Of a DNA stretch of 64,000 bases, positions 24,950 through 33,193 are shown in pieces. Source of the stretch: Tistlia consotensis USBA 355 (GTDB lineage: Bacteria > Pseudomonadota > Alphaproteobacteria > Kiloniellales > DSM-21159); NCBI RefSeq assembly GCF_900177295.1, contig NZ_FWZX01000005.1:124001-188000 (forward strand), given 5' to 3'. Below the pieces are notes generated by a model that ran no database searches, had not been told where the DNA came from, and worked only from the letters and a program-made list of their open reading frames with translations. The stretch's first letter is position 1; each line of letters opens with the position of its first letter. A program made the position numbers and the translations under genes.

Positions 24950-26344
24950 CTACTGCGTCGCCGGTGCCGGATCGGCCGGCGCGGCGGGCGCGCCCGGCTC
25001 GATCTTCGGGGCCGTGGCCCCGCCCGGCGCCGAGAGGCCGAGGTTGTCCGGGGCGAAGGCGTTGCCGAAGGGCGAGGCCGGCTTCGGCGCGGCGCCCGGC
25101 GGGGCCGGCGCGGGCACCGCCCCGCCCGGCGCCGAGAGCCCGAGGTTGTTCGGGGCGAAGACACCGCCGAAGGGCGAGGCCGGCTTCGGCGCGGCGCCCG
25201 ACGGGACCGGCGCCGGCTGGGCCGGGGCCTGCTGCTGCATGCGCTGGCGCTGCTGCTCGAGCAGCTCCTGCTGGCGCTGCAGCTTCTGCTGCAGCAGGGC
25301 GTCCTGGCAGGCGCTGGAATCGTAGCGGCTGCCGGCCCAGACTAGGCCGCCGACGACGGCCAGCAGCAGCACCGCGACGCTCGCCGGATGGCTCAGCAGC
25401 CGGCCGGTCGGGCCGGCCATCACCGCCGCCGCTCCCGCCCCGGCCGCCACCCCCGCCAGGGCCTCGCGGCGCCTGGCGGCGAGCCGGCGCTGGCGCGCCT
25501 CCTGGATGATCGCGGCGACCAGGGTCGTGGTGATGATGATGACGGCGATCGCCGAGATCGTCGGGTCGATGCCGAAGCGCACCTTGGAGGCGAGCACCGT
25601 GGTGAAGGTGCTCTCCGAGACGATGGTGAAGACCGTCGTGTTGTAGTTCTCGACCGAGGCCAGGAAGGCCAGCACCGCGGCGGAGCCGATCGCCGGCTTC
25701 AGGAAGGGCAGCAGCACCTTGCGGAAGGCCTGGCCCGGCGTCGCGCCGAGGTCGAGCGCGGCCTCGGTCTGGGTCGGGTCGAAGCGCTGGATGCGCGCCA
25801 GGAAGATCAGCATCGAGTAGGAGGAGATGAAGCAGACCTGGCCGAGGATGGTCAGGAAGATGCCGTTGTAGAGCAGCGTGTCGTGGCCGAGCCCGAAGCT
25901 GCCGGCGATGCGGCCCCAGAACAGCAGCGTGGCGATGCCGATGACGATGCCGGGCAGCAGGATCGGCACGATGAAGACGGTGTAGAGCAGCGAGCGCGCC
26001 CGCTCGCCGACCTCGCTCAGCGCGATCGCCGCGGCGAGGCCGATCGGCAGCGACAACAGCACCACGCCGAGGCCGATGAAGAAGGAGTTGGCGAGCCCGG
26101 CGAGCAGCAGGGAATCGCGGCCGAAGCGGCCGAACCACTGGGTCGTGAAGCAGTCCCAGGGCGTGACCCGCGGGTAGTCGGCCGAGTTGAAGGCCGTCAC
26201 CGTCATGATGATCAGCGGCCCGAAGAGATAGGCGAAGAAGGCCGCCACGAAGAGCAGCAGCAGCAGGCGCTGCCAGGAGATGCGGGCGACCACCGGCCGC
26301 CAGACCGAGCCGCGGGCCGCCAGGACGTTGCCGCGCGCGCTCAT
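24950..26344 (-). CDS. ABC permease (PotC-like) with unusual C-terminal extension
   Basis: Protein of 464 residues. Residues 1-290 are a normal PotC-type inner-membrane permease: six helices and the EAA loop EAALDLGATPGQAFRKVLLP near 190. Beyond that the frame continues for about 170 residues through an Ala-rich stretch, a seventh hydrophobic segment (PASVAVLLLAVVGGLVWAGS, near 330), a Gln-rich predicted coiled coil (DALLQQKLQRQQELLEQQRQ) and two copies of a 34-residue Pro/Ala/Gly-rich repeat. PotC proteins normally end near 260-290 residues. Codon bias does not drop in the extension, so it appears translated. Its ATG overlaps the upstream permease stop by 4 bp. Confidence 0.9.
   Translation of the reverse strand: MSARGNVLAARGSVWRPVVARISWQRLLLLLFVAAFFAYLFGPLIIMTVTAFNSADYPRVTPWDCFTTQWFGRFGRDSLLLAGLANSFFIGLGVVLLSLPIGLAAAIALSEVGERARSLLYTVFIVPILLPGIVIGIATLLFWGRIAGSFGLGHDTLLYNGIFLTILGQVCFISSYSMLIFLARIQRFDPTQTEAALDLGATPGQAFRKVLLPFLKPAIGSAAVLAFLASVENYNTTVFTIVSESTFTTVLASKVRFGIDPTISAIAVIIITTTLVAAIIQEARQRRLAARRREALAGVAAGAGAAAVMAGPTGRLLSHPASVAVLLLAVVGGLVWAGSRYDSSACQDALLQQKLQRQQELLEQQRQRMQQQAPAQPAPVPSGAAPKPASPFGGVFAPNNLGLSAPGGAVPAPAPPGAAPKPASPFGNAFAPDNLGLSAPGGATAPKIEPGAPAAPADPAPATQ
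25021..25195. repeat. 102-bp tandem repeat inside the permease gene
   Basis: Two imperfect copies with a 102-bp period (starting near 25021 and 25123) encode the 34-residue units beginning GAAPKPASPFG and containing FAP(N/D)NLGLSAPGGA. The copies differ mostly by single bases, which suggests recent or conserved duplication. Confidence 0.8.
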
Positions 26345-27270
26345 CGGCCGATCTCGCCGATGCGGACCTTGAAGACGCGCATCGCCAGCAGGGTCACCAG
26401 GATGCAGGCGAGCAGCAGGACCACGGCATAGGCCGAGCCGCGCGGCCAGTTGCCGCCCTCGTTGAACCACTGGTAGATCAGCTGGGTGAACCAGAGGCTC
26501 GAGGGGCCGCCGAGGATCTGCGGCGCCGCCAGGGCGCCGGCGGTCAGCATGAAGACCATGGTCGCGCCCGAGGCGATGCCCGGCTTGGCCACGGGGATGA
26601 CGATGCGCCAGTGCACCCGCCACCAGGGCGAGCCCAGGTCGCGCGCCGCCTCGATCTGGTTGCGGTCCAGCGCCTCGACGGCGTTGTAGATCGGGAAGAT
26701 CATCAGCAGCAGGTAGGTGTAGGTCAGGCCGGCGTAGAGCGCGACGTCCTGGCGGATGAAGTCGACCGGCGCCGCCCAGAGGCCGAGGCCCAGGCCGACG
26801 GCGTTGAGCACGCCCGAGGAGCCGAAGATGATCCGGAAGGCGAAGGCACGCAGGATCTCGTTGACCCAGAAGGGCACGATCAGCCCGAGCACCATCAGCC
26901 GCGCCCTGCCGCCGCTGGTGCCGTGGGCCAGCACGAAGGCGATCGGATAGCAGAGCAGGAGGTCGAGGATCGTCACGAAGACCGCGGCCAGGATCGTGCG
27001 GCCGAGCACGCCCAGGTCGAGCCAGTTGATGCCGCCCCGCCCGTCGAGCAGCAGCGCCGCGTAGTTCGACAGGGTGTGCAGGTCCCGCGGCCCGCCGATC
27101 TCGGCCGGCGGCAGGTTGAAGCGGAACGAGGCGTCGAACATCGCCAGCTGCGGCAGCACGATCAGCAGCACGATCCACAGCGCGACGGAGCCGGTGACGA
27201 AGATCCCGACGCCCGGCCCCCAGCGATGGAAGAAGCGCGAGAAGGCCACTCTGATGCCGTTGGGGCTCAT
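26341..27270 (-). CDS. ABC permease, PotB-like
   Basis: Inner-membrane permease of 309 residues with six helices. The EAA loop (EAARDLGSPWWRVHWRIVIP, near residue 215) contacts the ATPase. The long first periplasmic loop (about 45-90) is typical of the spermidine/putrescine (PotB) group, which also imports other small charged solutes. It starts 5 bp after the ATPase gene and overlaps the second permease by 4 bp. Confidence 0.92.
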   Translation of the reverse strand: MSPNGIRVAFSRFFHRWGPGVGIFVTGSVALWIVLLIVLPQLAMFDASFRFNLPPAEIGGPRDLHTLSNYAALLLDGRGGINWLDLGVLGRTILAAVFVTILDLLLCYPIAFVLAHGTSGGRARLMVLGLIVPFWVNEILRAFAFRIIFGSSGVLNAVGLGLGLWAAPVDFIRQDVALYAGLTYTYLLLMIFPIYNAVEALDRNQIEAARDLGSPWWRVHWRIVIPVAKPGIASGATMVFMLTAGALAAPQILGGPSSLWFTQLIYQWFNEGGNWPRGSAYAVVLLLACILVTLLAMRVFKVRIGEIGR

Positions 27271-27275
27271 GCCGC

Positions 27276-28424
27276 TCAGGCCCGCGCCAGCGGCCCCTCG
27301 GGCAGCACCGATGCGACCGACGGGTCGAAGGTCACGGTCAGCGCCGCGTCGGGCTGCAGCGGCGGCAGGCTGCCGTCGTTGACGACGGACATGCGCAGCG
27401 GCTGCCCCCCGACAGCCAGCGCCCCGACAGCCGGCGCGCCGCCGCTGCCGCCGACGCTTCCCCCGACGGCGAGGGAGACGTGACGCAGGTTGCCCTCGAA
27501 CTCCTCGGCGAGGACGCGCGCGGCCAGGCGGTTCGGGCCGGGCTCCGGCGGCGCCACCTTGATCTGCTCGGGCCGCACGAAGACCTGGCAGCGCTCGCCG
27601 GCGCGGTACTGGCGCCGGCCGACCGCGAAGCCCTGGACGATCAGGCCGCCGTCGGTCTGGAGCGTGACGTCGGTGCCGTCGCGCCCGGTCACGGTCGCCG
27701 GCAGCACGTTGGTCTCGCCGACGAAGGAGGCGACGAAGCTGGTCTTCGGGTGGTCGTAGACGGCGAGCGGCTCGTCGACCTGCTCGATCCGGCCCTCGCT
27801 CATCACCGCGACCCGGTCCGACATGGTCAGGGCCTCGCCCTGGTCGTGGGTGATGTAGATGAAGGTCAGGCCGACCCGCCGCTGGATCGCGCGCAGCTCG
27901 CTGCGCATGTGCTGGCGCAGCTTGAGGTCGAGCGCCGAGAGCGGCTCGTCGAGCAGCAGGATCTGCGGCTCGGCGGCGAGCGCGCGGGCGATGGCGACGC
28001 GCTGCCGCTGGCCGCCGCTGAGCTCGTAGACCTTCTTGTCGCCGACGTGCGGCAGGGCGATCAGCTCCAGCAGCTCGACGGCCCGCTTGCGCCGGGCCTG
28101 GCGCCCAACGCCGCGCACCTCCAGCGCGAAGGCGATGTTCTCGGCGACGCTCATCAGCGGGAAGAGCGCCAGGTTCTGGAAGATCAGCGCGGTCGGCCGC
28201 CGGTTCGGGCCGACGCCGCGCATGTCCTCGCCGCCGATCAGCACCCGGCCCTCGGTCGGCTCCAGGAAGCCGGAGACGCAGCGCAGCAGGGTGGTCTTGC
28301 CGCAGCCCGAGGGCCCGAGAAACGAGAAGAACTCGCCCGAGCGGATGGTCAGGTGGGCATCGTCCACCGCGGTATGGGATCCGAAACGGATCGTCACGTG
28401 CTCAAGGGTGACGTCCCTGCTCAT
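27276..28424 (-). CDS. ABC transporter ATP-binding protein, PotA-like
   Basis: ATPase of 382 residues. Walker A is GPSGCGKTT (about 39-47), the Q-loop follows (LIFQNLALFP), the signature is YELSGGQRQRVAIARAL, Walker B is ILLLDEPLSALD, and the H-loop is THDQGEA. A C-terminal TOBE domain (about 260-380) contains a short Gly/Val/Ala-rich insertion (GGSVGGSGGAPAVGALAVGG). It energises the two permeases. The ATG at 28424 has a GGAAGAG site. It is separated from the binding-protein gene by 207 bp holding large hairpins, which may lower its expression relative to the binding protein. Confidence 0.93.
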   Translation of the reverse strand: MSRDVTLEHVTIRFGSHTAVDDAHLTIRSGEFFSFLGPSGCGKTTLLRCVSGFLEPTEGRVLIGGEDMRGVGPNRRPTALIFQNLALFPLMSVAENIAFALEVRGVGRQARRKRAVELLELIALPHVGDKKVYELSGGQRQRVAIARALAAEPQILLLDEPLSALDLKLRQHMRSELRAIQRRVGLTFIYITHDQGEALTMSDRVAVMSEGRIEQVDEPLAVYDHPKTSFVASFVGETNVLPATVTGRDGTDVTLQTDGGLIVQGFAVGRRQYRAGERCQVFVRPEQIKVAPPEPGPNRLAARVLAEEFEGNLRHVSLAVGGSVGGSGGAPAVGALAVGGQPLRMSVVNDGSLPPLQPDAALTVTFDPSVASVLPEGPLARA

Positions 28425-28519
28425 GCGCTCTTCCGTGCCGGTGGAGAAAGCCCCGGCCGGCCGCTGTGCCGCGGCCGGCCGGGTGAGGCTCCGGCCCAAG
28501 TCCGGAGGAGGAAGAAGCG

Positions 28520-28636
28520 CCTGGAGCCTGATCCGATCACATCGATCGATGTGATCGGTGGATCAGCCTCCAGGCATCTCGTCCTAGAGGGCGATTCACA
28601 GACCAGGTCGGGGACCTGATCGGATCGCGCTCTAGG
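28520..28636. repeat. Tandem long hairpins in the ABC operon
   Basis: Hairpin 1 (28520-28574) contains a perfect 26-bp palindrome at 28533-28558 centred on ATCGAT, extended on both sides by CCTGGAG/CTCCAGG arms. Hairpin 2 (28583-28636) has CCTAGAG/CTCTAGG ends and a CAGGTC/GACCTG inner stem, and includes the stop codon of the binding-protein gene. It resembles the CTAGAGC..GATCCGATCAG repeats common between alphaproteobacterial genes. No T-tract, so probably an mRNA-stabilising or attenuating element. Confidence 0.8.
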
Positions 28637-29804
28637 CGTTCAGGAACTTGTTGACGAACTCCGTGCGCAGGTCGGCGTAGCACTGCGGCTCGGCCGGCCA
28701 GGGGTTGAGGTTCGACAGCGCGTTGCCTGGATAGGCGTCGGCGAAGTTCTTGGCGTAGACCTCGCCGGCGTACTTGTCGGCGCCGAGCACCGGCGAGTTG
28801 TAGCCGTGGGTCTTGATCGCCGTGCCGGCCAGCTCCGGATCGTAGCAGCACTCGATGAAGGCGTAGACCTGATCGATGTTCGCCGCGCCCTTGGGCAGCG
28901 CCATGCCGTCGACCCAGGCCATCGCGCCCTCGACCGGGGCGCGGTACATGACCGGCTCGCCCTGGGTCTTGAGGGCCAGCGGCGGGCCGTCCCAGGTCTG
29001 GCCGACGATCACGCCCTCGTTCATCAGGCCGTTCTTCTGGGTGTCGGCGTCGTTCCACAGCAGCTTGATGTTCGGCTTGCGCTTGACGCAGTAGTCCGTG
29101 ACCTTGCCCCAGACCTCCTTCATCTTGTCCTCGCCGCTATAGGCGGCCCACATCGAGCCGGGCTCGAGCTCGCCCTTGCGCTCCAGCGACAGGCCGGCGC
29201 CGAGCATCATCGAATGCCCGCGGCCCATGGTCTTGCCGGCGTTGGCCTCGTCCCAGACGTCGCCGTAGCTCGGGAACTCGCCGGCCGGGGTGAAGAGGTC
29301 GGTGCGCCAGGCCATGCCCTCGGTGCCCCAGATGTGCGGGATCCAGGAGACGCCGCCGAAGTTCCAGGCCGTCTCGCCGATCTTGGCCATCGCGGGATTG
29401 ACCTTGTCGATGGGGATCCGCTTCATGTCGTAGGGCTGCAGCAGGTCGAGCGGCTGCCACTGCAGCGAGCGGTTGTTGGTCGGCGAGCAGATGTCGAAGC
29501 CGGCGCCCTTGGTCGCCTTCAGCTTGTTCAGCAGCTCCTCGTTGGAGCCGATGCCGGTGAAGTTCATCTTGATCCCGGTCTTCTTGGTGAAGGCCGTGAC
29601 GAAGGACTCCGGCAGGTAGTCCGACCACATGATGATGTTGATCTCGCCCGACGAGGCGAGCGCGCTGCGGCGCACGATGGCCGGTGCGGCCAGCACGGCA
29701 CCCGCCGCGGCGGCGCCCTTCAGCAGCCGGCGGCGCGTGACGCCGCGATCCTTGCGATTCGCCGGGCTCACGGCGGCCCCGACGGTCCCCTTCTTCTCGA
29801 ACAT
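28632..29804 (-). CDS. ABC solute-binding protein, PotD/PotF family, Tat-exported
   Basis: Periplasmic binding protein of 390 residues. The N terminus carries a Tat signal (TRRRLLKGAAAAGAVLAAPA, about 23-42). The mature part begins with INIIMWSDYLPESFVTAFTKK, the fold family of spermidine/putrescine binders, and continues through conserved SWIPHIWGTEGMAWR and GQTWDGPPLAL segments. The Tat route suggests folding before export. It is the first gene of a seven-gene operon; because the operon ends in sugar-acid catabolic enzymes, the ligand may be a sugar acid rather than a polyamine. The start lies close to the divergent MocR gene. Confidence 0.92.
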   Translation of the reverse strand: MFEKKGTVGAAVSPANRKDRGVTRRRLLKGAAAAGAVLAAPAIVRRSALASSGEINIIMWSDYLPESFVTAFTKKTGIKMNFTGIGSNEELLNKLKATKGAGFDICSPTNNRSLQWQPLDLLQPYDMKRIPIDKVNPAMAKIGETAWNFGGVSWIPHIWGTEGMAWRTDLFTPAGEFPSYGDVWDEANAGKTMGRGHSMMLGAGLSLERKGELEPGSMWAAYSGEDKMKEVWGKVTDYCVKRKPNIKLLWNDADTQKNGLMNEGVIVGQTWDGPPLALKTQGEPVMYRAPVEGAMAWVDGMALPKGAANIDQVYAFIECCYDPELAGTAIKTHGYNSPVLGADKYAGEVYAKNFADAYPGNALSNLNPWPAEPQCYADLRTEFVNKFLNA

Positions 29805-29923
29805 GATGAAGCTCTCCCGAAGCGCTCTTTATGACGCAGTGCAAAAAGCCTAGGGCCGCACGCGAAACTGGCTTAGATCCAGAGGGCGAAATCTTTGGTG
29901 CCAGGGACAGGGAGACCGGCCCG

Positions 29924-31423
29924 GTGCTGGACCGATACCTCGGCCGCCCCTTCGTGGCCGGACGCACCCTGCAGGAGCAGCTCCACGAGCGCCTGGTCGA
30001 GGCCGTGCTCGACGGCGCCCACCCGCCGCACCAGCCGCTGCCGGCGACGCGCGAACTGGCGCGGATCCTCGGAATGTCCCGCAATACCGTGTCGCTGGTC
30101 TACGAGCGGCTGACCGCCGACGGCTACCTGACCCCGGTGCCGCGGCGCGGCCACTTCATCAACGAGCAGTACGTCCGCCAGCAGCTCAACGTGCGCCTCG
30201 GCTTCCGTCCCGACGCGCTGTTCGGCGGGCCGGCCGAGGCCGACCCCTGGAGCGCCCGGCTGCGCGTGCGCCCTTCGCTGCAGCGCAACATCGCCAAGCC
30301 GACGAACTGGGCCGAGTACCCCTACCCCTTCATCTACGGCCAGGTCAGCCTGGACCGCGTCTCGATCGCCCGCTGGCGCGACTGCGTGCGCCTCGCCGGC
30401 AGCTCGCAGCACGCCGCGGCCTGGGCCAGCGACCTGATCGACGCCGACGACCCGCTGCTGCTGGCCCAGATCGTCAGTCGCATCCTGCCCCAGCGGGGCC
30501 TGCGGGCCGAGCCCGACCAGCTGCTGGTCACGGTCGGCACCCAGAACGCGCTCTACCTGCTGGCGACGCTGCTGTCCGGGCCCGGCACGGTGTTCGGCGT
30601 CGAGAACCCGGGCTACGTCGACGCGCGCAACATCGCCGAGGCGACCGGCGCGACCCTGCGGCCCCTGCCGGTCGACGCCAACGGCCTGCTGCTCTCCCAG
30701 GCCCTGGAGGGCTGCGACCTGATCTACCTGACCGCCAGCCACCAGTCGCCGACCAGCGTCACCCTTTCGCTGCAGCGCCGGCTCGGCCTCGTCGAGTGGC
30801 TGCGCGGCCGCGACGCCCTGCTGATCGAGGACGACTACGAGCACGAGCTGAACTTCGTCGGCCCGCAGCACGCCGCGGTGAAGTCCTTCGACACCTCGGG
30901 CCGCATCGCCTACCTGGGCAGCCTCTCGAAGTCGCTGTTCCCGGGCCTGCGGCTCGGCTTCGTCGTGGCGCCGCCGGCGCTGGTCCGCGAGCTGAGGGCG
31001 CTGCGCCGCCTGATGTACCGGCACCCCTCGGCGCTCGACCAGCGCGCCATGGCGCTGTTCCTGGCCGGCGGCCACTTCGACGCGCACATCCGGCGCCTCC
31101 GCGACCGGCTGTCGCGCAAGTGGTCGGTGATGCTGCGCGAGCTCGACCGCCTGCTGCCCGACTGCCGCCTGGCCCAGACGACCGGCGGCTCGGCGCTCTG
31201 GCTGCGCCTGCCGAAGCGCAGGGACGGCAGCGCGCCCGACGCCTGGGACCTGCAGCGCGCGGCGGCCCGGCGCGGCGTGCTCATCGAGCCCGGCGACATC
31301 CACTTCGCCGAGGACCCGCCGCCCTCCGACTACGTCCGCCTGGGCTTCGCCGCGATCGCCGAGGAGAGGATCGCCCCGGGCCTGGCCCTGCTCCGCGAGG
31401 CGCTCGACGAGGTGCTGGGGTAG
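29924..31423 (+). CDS. MocR/GntR-type PLP-dependent regulator
   Basis: Fusion of an N-terminal GntR winged helix (about 10-80, with PLPATRELARILGMSRNTVSLVYERL) and a fold-type I aminotransferase-like domain (115-495). The PLP lysine lies in AYLGSLSKSLFPGLRLGF, preceded by LIEDDYEHE. MocR proteins sense an amino compound through PLP and control adjacent transport or catabolic genes. I prefer GTG 29924 (GGGAGA upstream), giving 499 residues and 119 bp of divergent promoter. The in-frame ATG at 29831 would leave only 26 bp to the binding-protein start. Probable regulator of the divergent ABC/sugar-acid operon. Confidence 0.9.
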   Translation: MLDRYLGRPFVAGRTLQEQLHERLVEAVLDGAHPPHQPLPATRELARILGMSRNTVSLVYERLTADGYLTPVPRRGHFINEQYVRQQLNVRLGFRPDALFGGPAEADPWSARLRVRPSLQRNIAKPTNWAEYPYPFIYGQVSLDRVSIARWRDCVRLAGSSQHAAAWASDLIDADDPLLLAQIVSRILPQRGLRAEPDQLLVTVGTQNALYLLATLLSGPGTVFGVENPGYVDARNIAEATGATLRPLPVDANGLLLSQALEGCDLIYLTASHQSPTSVTLSLQRRLGLVEWLRGRDALLIEDDYEHELNFVGPQHAAVKSFDTSGRIAYLGSLSKSLFPGLRLGFVVAPPALVRELRALRRLMYRHPSALDQRAMALFLAGGHFDAHIRRLRDRLSRKWSVMLRELDRLLPDCRLAQTTGGSALWLRLPKRRDGSAPDAWDLQRAAARRGVLIEPGDIHFAEDPPPSDYVRLGFAAIAEERIAPGLALLREALDEVLG

Positions 31424-31450
31424 CGGGAGTTCACCACCATCTCCCAATTC

Positions 31451-31559
31451 GCTTCACCCTGAGCCTGTCGAAGGGCACGAAGTGCGGCGCGCAGCGCGGG
31501 CGAAACGAGCCCGGACCGTGCCGGAATGGCTCCGCCCTTCGACAGGCTCAGGACGAAGC
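31451..31559. repeat. REP-like inverted repeat, family A variant, copy 3
   Basis: Arms 31451-31476 and 31534-31559 are inverted copies with two mismatches over 26 bases, core CTGAGCCTGTCGAAGGGC. This is the AAGG variant of the family seen at 7356 and 10388. It lies between the MocR gene and a gene remnant. Confidence 0.8.
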
Positions 31560-31577
31560 CATTGAGTGGCGAACGGC

Positions 31578-31660
31578 TCAGAGATTCGCCCTTCCCAGCA
31601 CCCGCTGCAGCACCTCGAGCATGCGCTCCAGGCCGGCCTCCAGCGGGGCACGCTGCGCCG
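31578..31660 (-). pseudogene. 3' remnant of a class III aminotransferase gene
   Basis: Read on the minus strand, the last 20 codons encode LEAGLERMLEVLQRVLGRANL followed by TGA, closely matching the extreme C terminus of the complete aminotransferase at 36374-37702 (ADLDRMLEVLQKVLGRADL). At DNA level about 51 of 61 bases agree by eye. No further homology is visible upstream, where the binding-protein gene ends at 31664. It is therefore a gene tail left after deletion or replacement, without coding function. Confidence 0.7.
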
Positions 31661-31663
31661 GCC

Positions 31664-33193
31664 TCAGTCCGCCATCCACGCGCGCTCGGCGATCCTCGCG
31701 CCTTGCAGCGGCGCGACGGTATCGGGCTCGAGGCCCTTGACCGCCGGCGCGTAGGCCTCCGTCTCCGCCGGGAAGTGATAGATGCCGTTGCCGCCGTCGT
31801 CGCGCACGATCGCCTGCAGCTCCCAGAGCATCGCCTTGCGGCGCTCGAAGTCCGTCGTGGTGCGGCTTTCGGCGAGCAGCTTGGTGAAGCGCTCGTTGCA
31901 CCAGAAGGCCTCAGCCCAGGGCGCGCCGCAGGCGAAGGCGATCGAGAACATCATGGTCGGCGTCGGCCGCACGGCCCAGTTCGACATCACGTAGGGCTTC
32001 TTCATCCAGACGCTCGACCAGTAGCCGTCGTTCGGCTCGCGCACGACGTTGATCTCGAGTCCCGTGCCCTCCGCCGCCGCCTGCATCAGCACGGCGGCGT
32101 CGACGGAGCCGGCATAGGCCGCGTCGGCCGCGTGCAGGTCGACGCGCAGCCTGTCGTGGCCGGCCTGCCGCAGGTGCCAGCGCACCTTTTCCGGGTCGTA
32201 GCTCCGCTGCGGCAGGTCGCTGTTGAAGAAGGGATCGGAGGGCGGCACGGGATGGTCGTTGCCGACGAGGCCGGAGCCCCGGAACGCGGTCTTGCGGATG
32301 CGCTCGCGGTCGATCGCCGCCTTGAGCGCCGCCCGGACATGGGGATCGTCGAACGGCGCGCTGCGCACGTCCATGACCGTGGTCAGGTAGCGCGTCCCGA
32401 CGCTCTGCAGGATCTCGAAGCTGCCCCTGCCCTTCAGCAGGTCGATGACCTTCGGCTCGACTCGGTCGATGCCGTGGACCTCACCGGTCATCAGCGCCGT
32501 CGTTCGTGCCGTGGCGTCGAGGACATTGAGGATCTCGACCCGCTCGAGCCAGGCACGGTCCGGTTTCCAGTAGTTCGCGTTTCGCGTCGCCGAGAAGGCG
32601 ACACCCGGGTCGAAGCGCTCCAGCACGTAGGGGCCCGTGCCGACGAAGCCCCGGCCGAACTCGTAGCCTTCCGGGACGATGACCAGGTGGAACTGCGCCA
32701 TCGCGACCGGGATGTCGGCATCGCCGGACTCGTGCTCGACGACCAGCGTGTCGCCGTCGGCACGGATCGCGGAGATGCCCTTCAGGAAGCCCCTGGCCGC
32801 GGACTTGGAGCCCGGCGCGATGTGCCGGTTCAGCGACCAGGCGACGTCCGCCGCGGTCAAGGTCTTGCCGTTGTGGAACTCGACGCCCTTGCGGATCCGG
32901 AACACCCAGCGCTTGGCGCCGTCGGCGCTGTCCCAGCTCTCGGCCAGCTCCGGGACCGGCTTCTTGTTGTGGTCCAGCTCGACCAGGCAGTTGCCCATCG
33001 TGAAGCCGAGCGTGTAGGCGTAGACGTCGGTGAAGCTCACCGGATCGAGCGTCGTCGAGGTACTGCCGAAGCTGGTGCCGATGCGCAGCGTGCCGCCGCG
33101 GCGCGCTTCGGCCCTGGCCCCGAACGGGGCCAGGGCGCCGAGCGCGAGAGCGGCGGATCCCTGCAGGAAACCGCGTCGGTTGGCTCTCAGCAT
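31664..33193 (-). CDS. ABC substrate-binding protein, family 5 (DppA-like)
   Basis: Periplasmic binding protein of 509 residues. A twin-arginine-like signal (NRRGFLQGSAALALGALAPF) is followed by the family 5 fold: GGTLRIG, LDPVSFTD, ELAESWDSADGAKRWVFRIRKGVEFHNGK (the SBP_bac_5 signature) and FVGTGPYVLERFDPG. Family 5 proteins bind peptides, nickel, opines or oligosaccharides. No permease or ATPase genes accompany it, so it must share a transporter encoded elsewhere. Its start overlaps the sulfatase stop by 7 bp, so it is translationally coupled to it. Confidence 0.92.
   Translation of the reverse strand: MLRANRRGFLQGSAALALGALAPFGARAEARRGGTLRIGTSFGSTSTTLDPVSFTDVYAYTLGFTMGNCLVELDHNKKPVPELAESWDSADGAKRWVFRIRKGVEFHNGKTLTAADVAWSLNRHIAPGSKSAARGFLKGISAIRADGDTLVVEHESGDADIPVAMAQFHLVIVPEGYEFGRGFVGTGPYVLERFDPGVAFSATRNANYWKPDRAWLERVEILNVLDATARTTALMTGEVHGIDRVEPKVIDLLKGRGSFEILQSVGTRYLTTVMDVRSAPFDDPHVRAALKAAIDRERIRKTAFRGSGLVGNDHPVPPSDPFFNSDLPQRSYDPEKVRWHLRQAGHDRLRVDLHAADAAYAGSVDAAVLMQAAAEGTGLEINVVREPNDGYWSSVWMKKPYVMSNWAVRPTPTMMFSIAFACGAPWAEAFWCNERFTKLLAESRTTTDFERRKAMLWELQAIVRDDGGNGIYHFPAETEAYAPAVKGLEPDTVAPLQGARIAERAWMAD

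Noticed and set aside
25021-25195. Tandem repeat as a CRISPR array
   Set aside because: In-frame coding repeat of 102 bp without spacers; translates to a Pro-rich 34-residue unit.
29831-29923. Upstream in-frame ATG for the MocR regulator
   Set aside because: Leaves only 26 bp between divergent starts and adds residues without homology; GTG 29924 has a better ribosome site.
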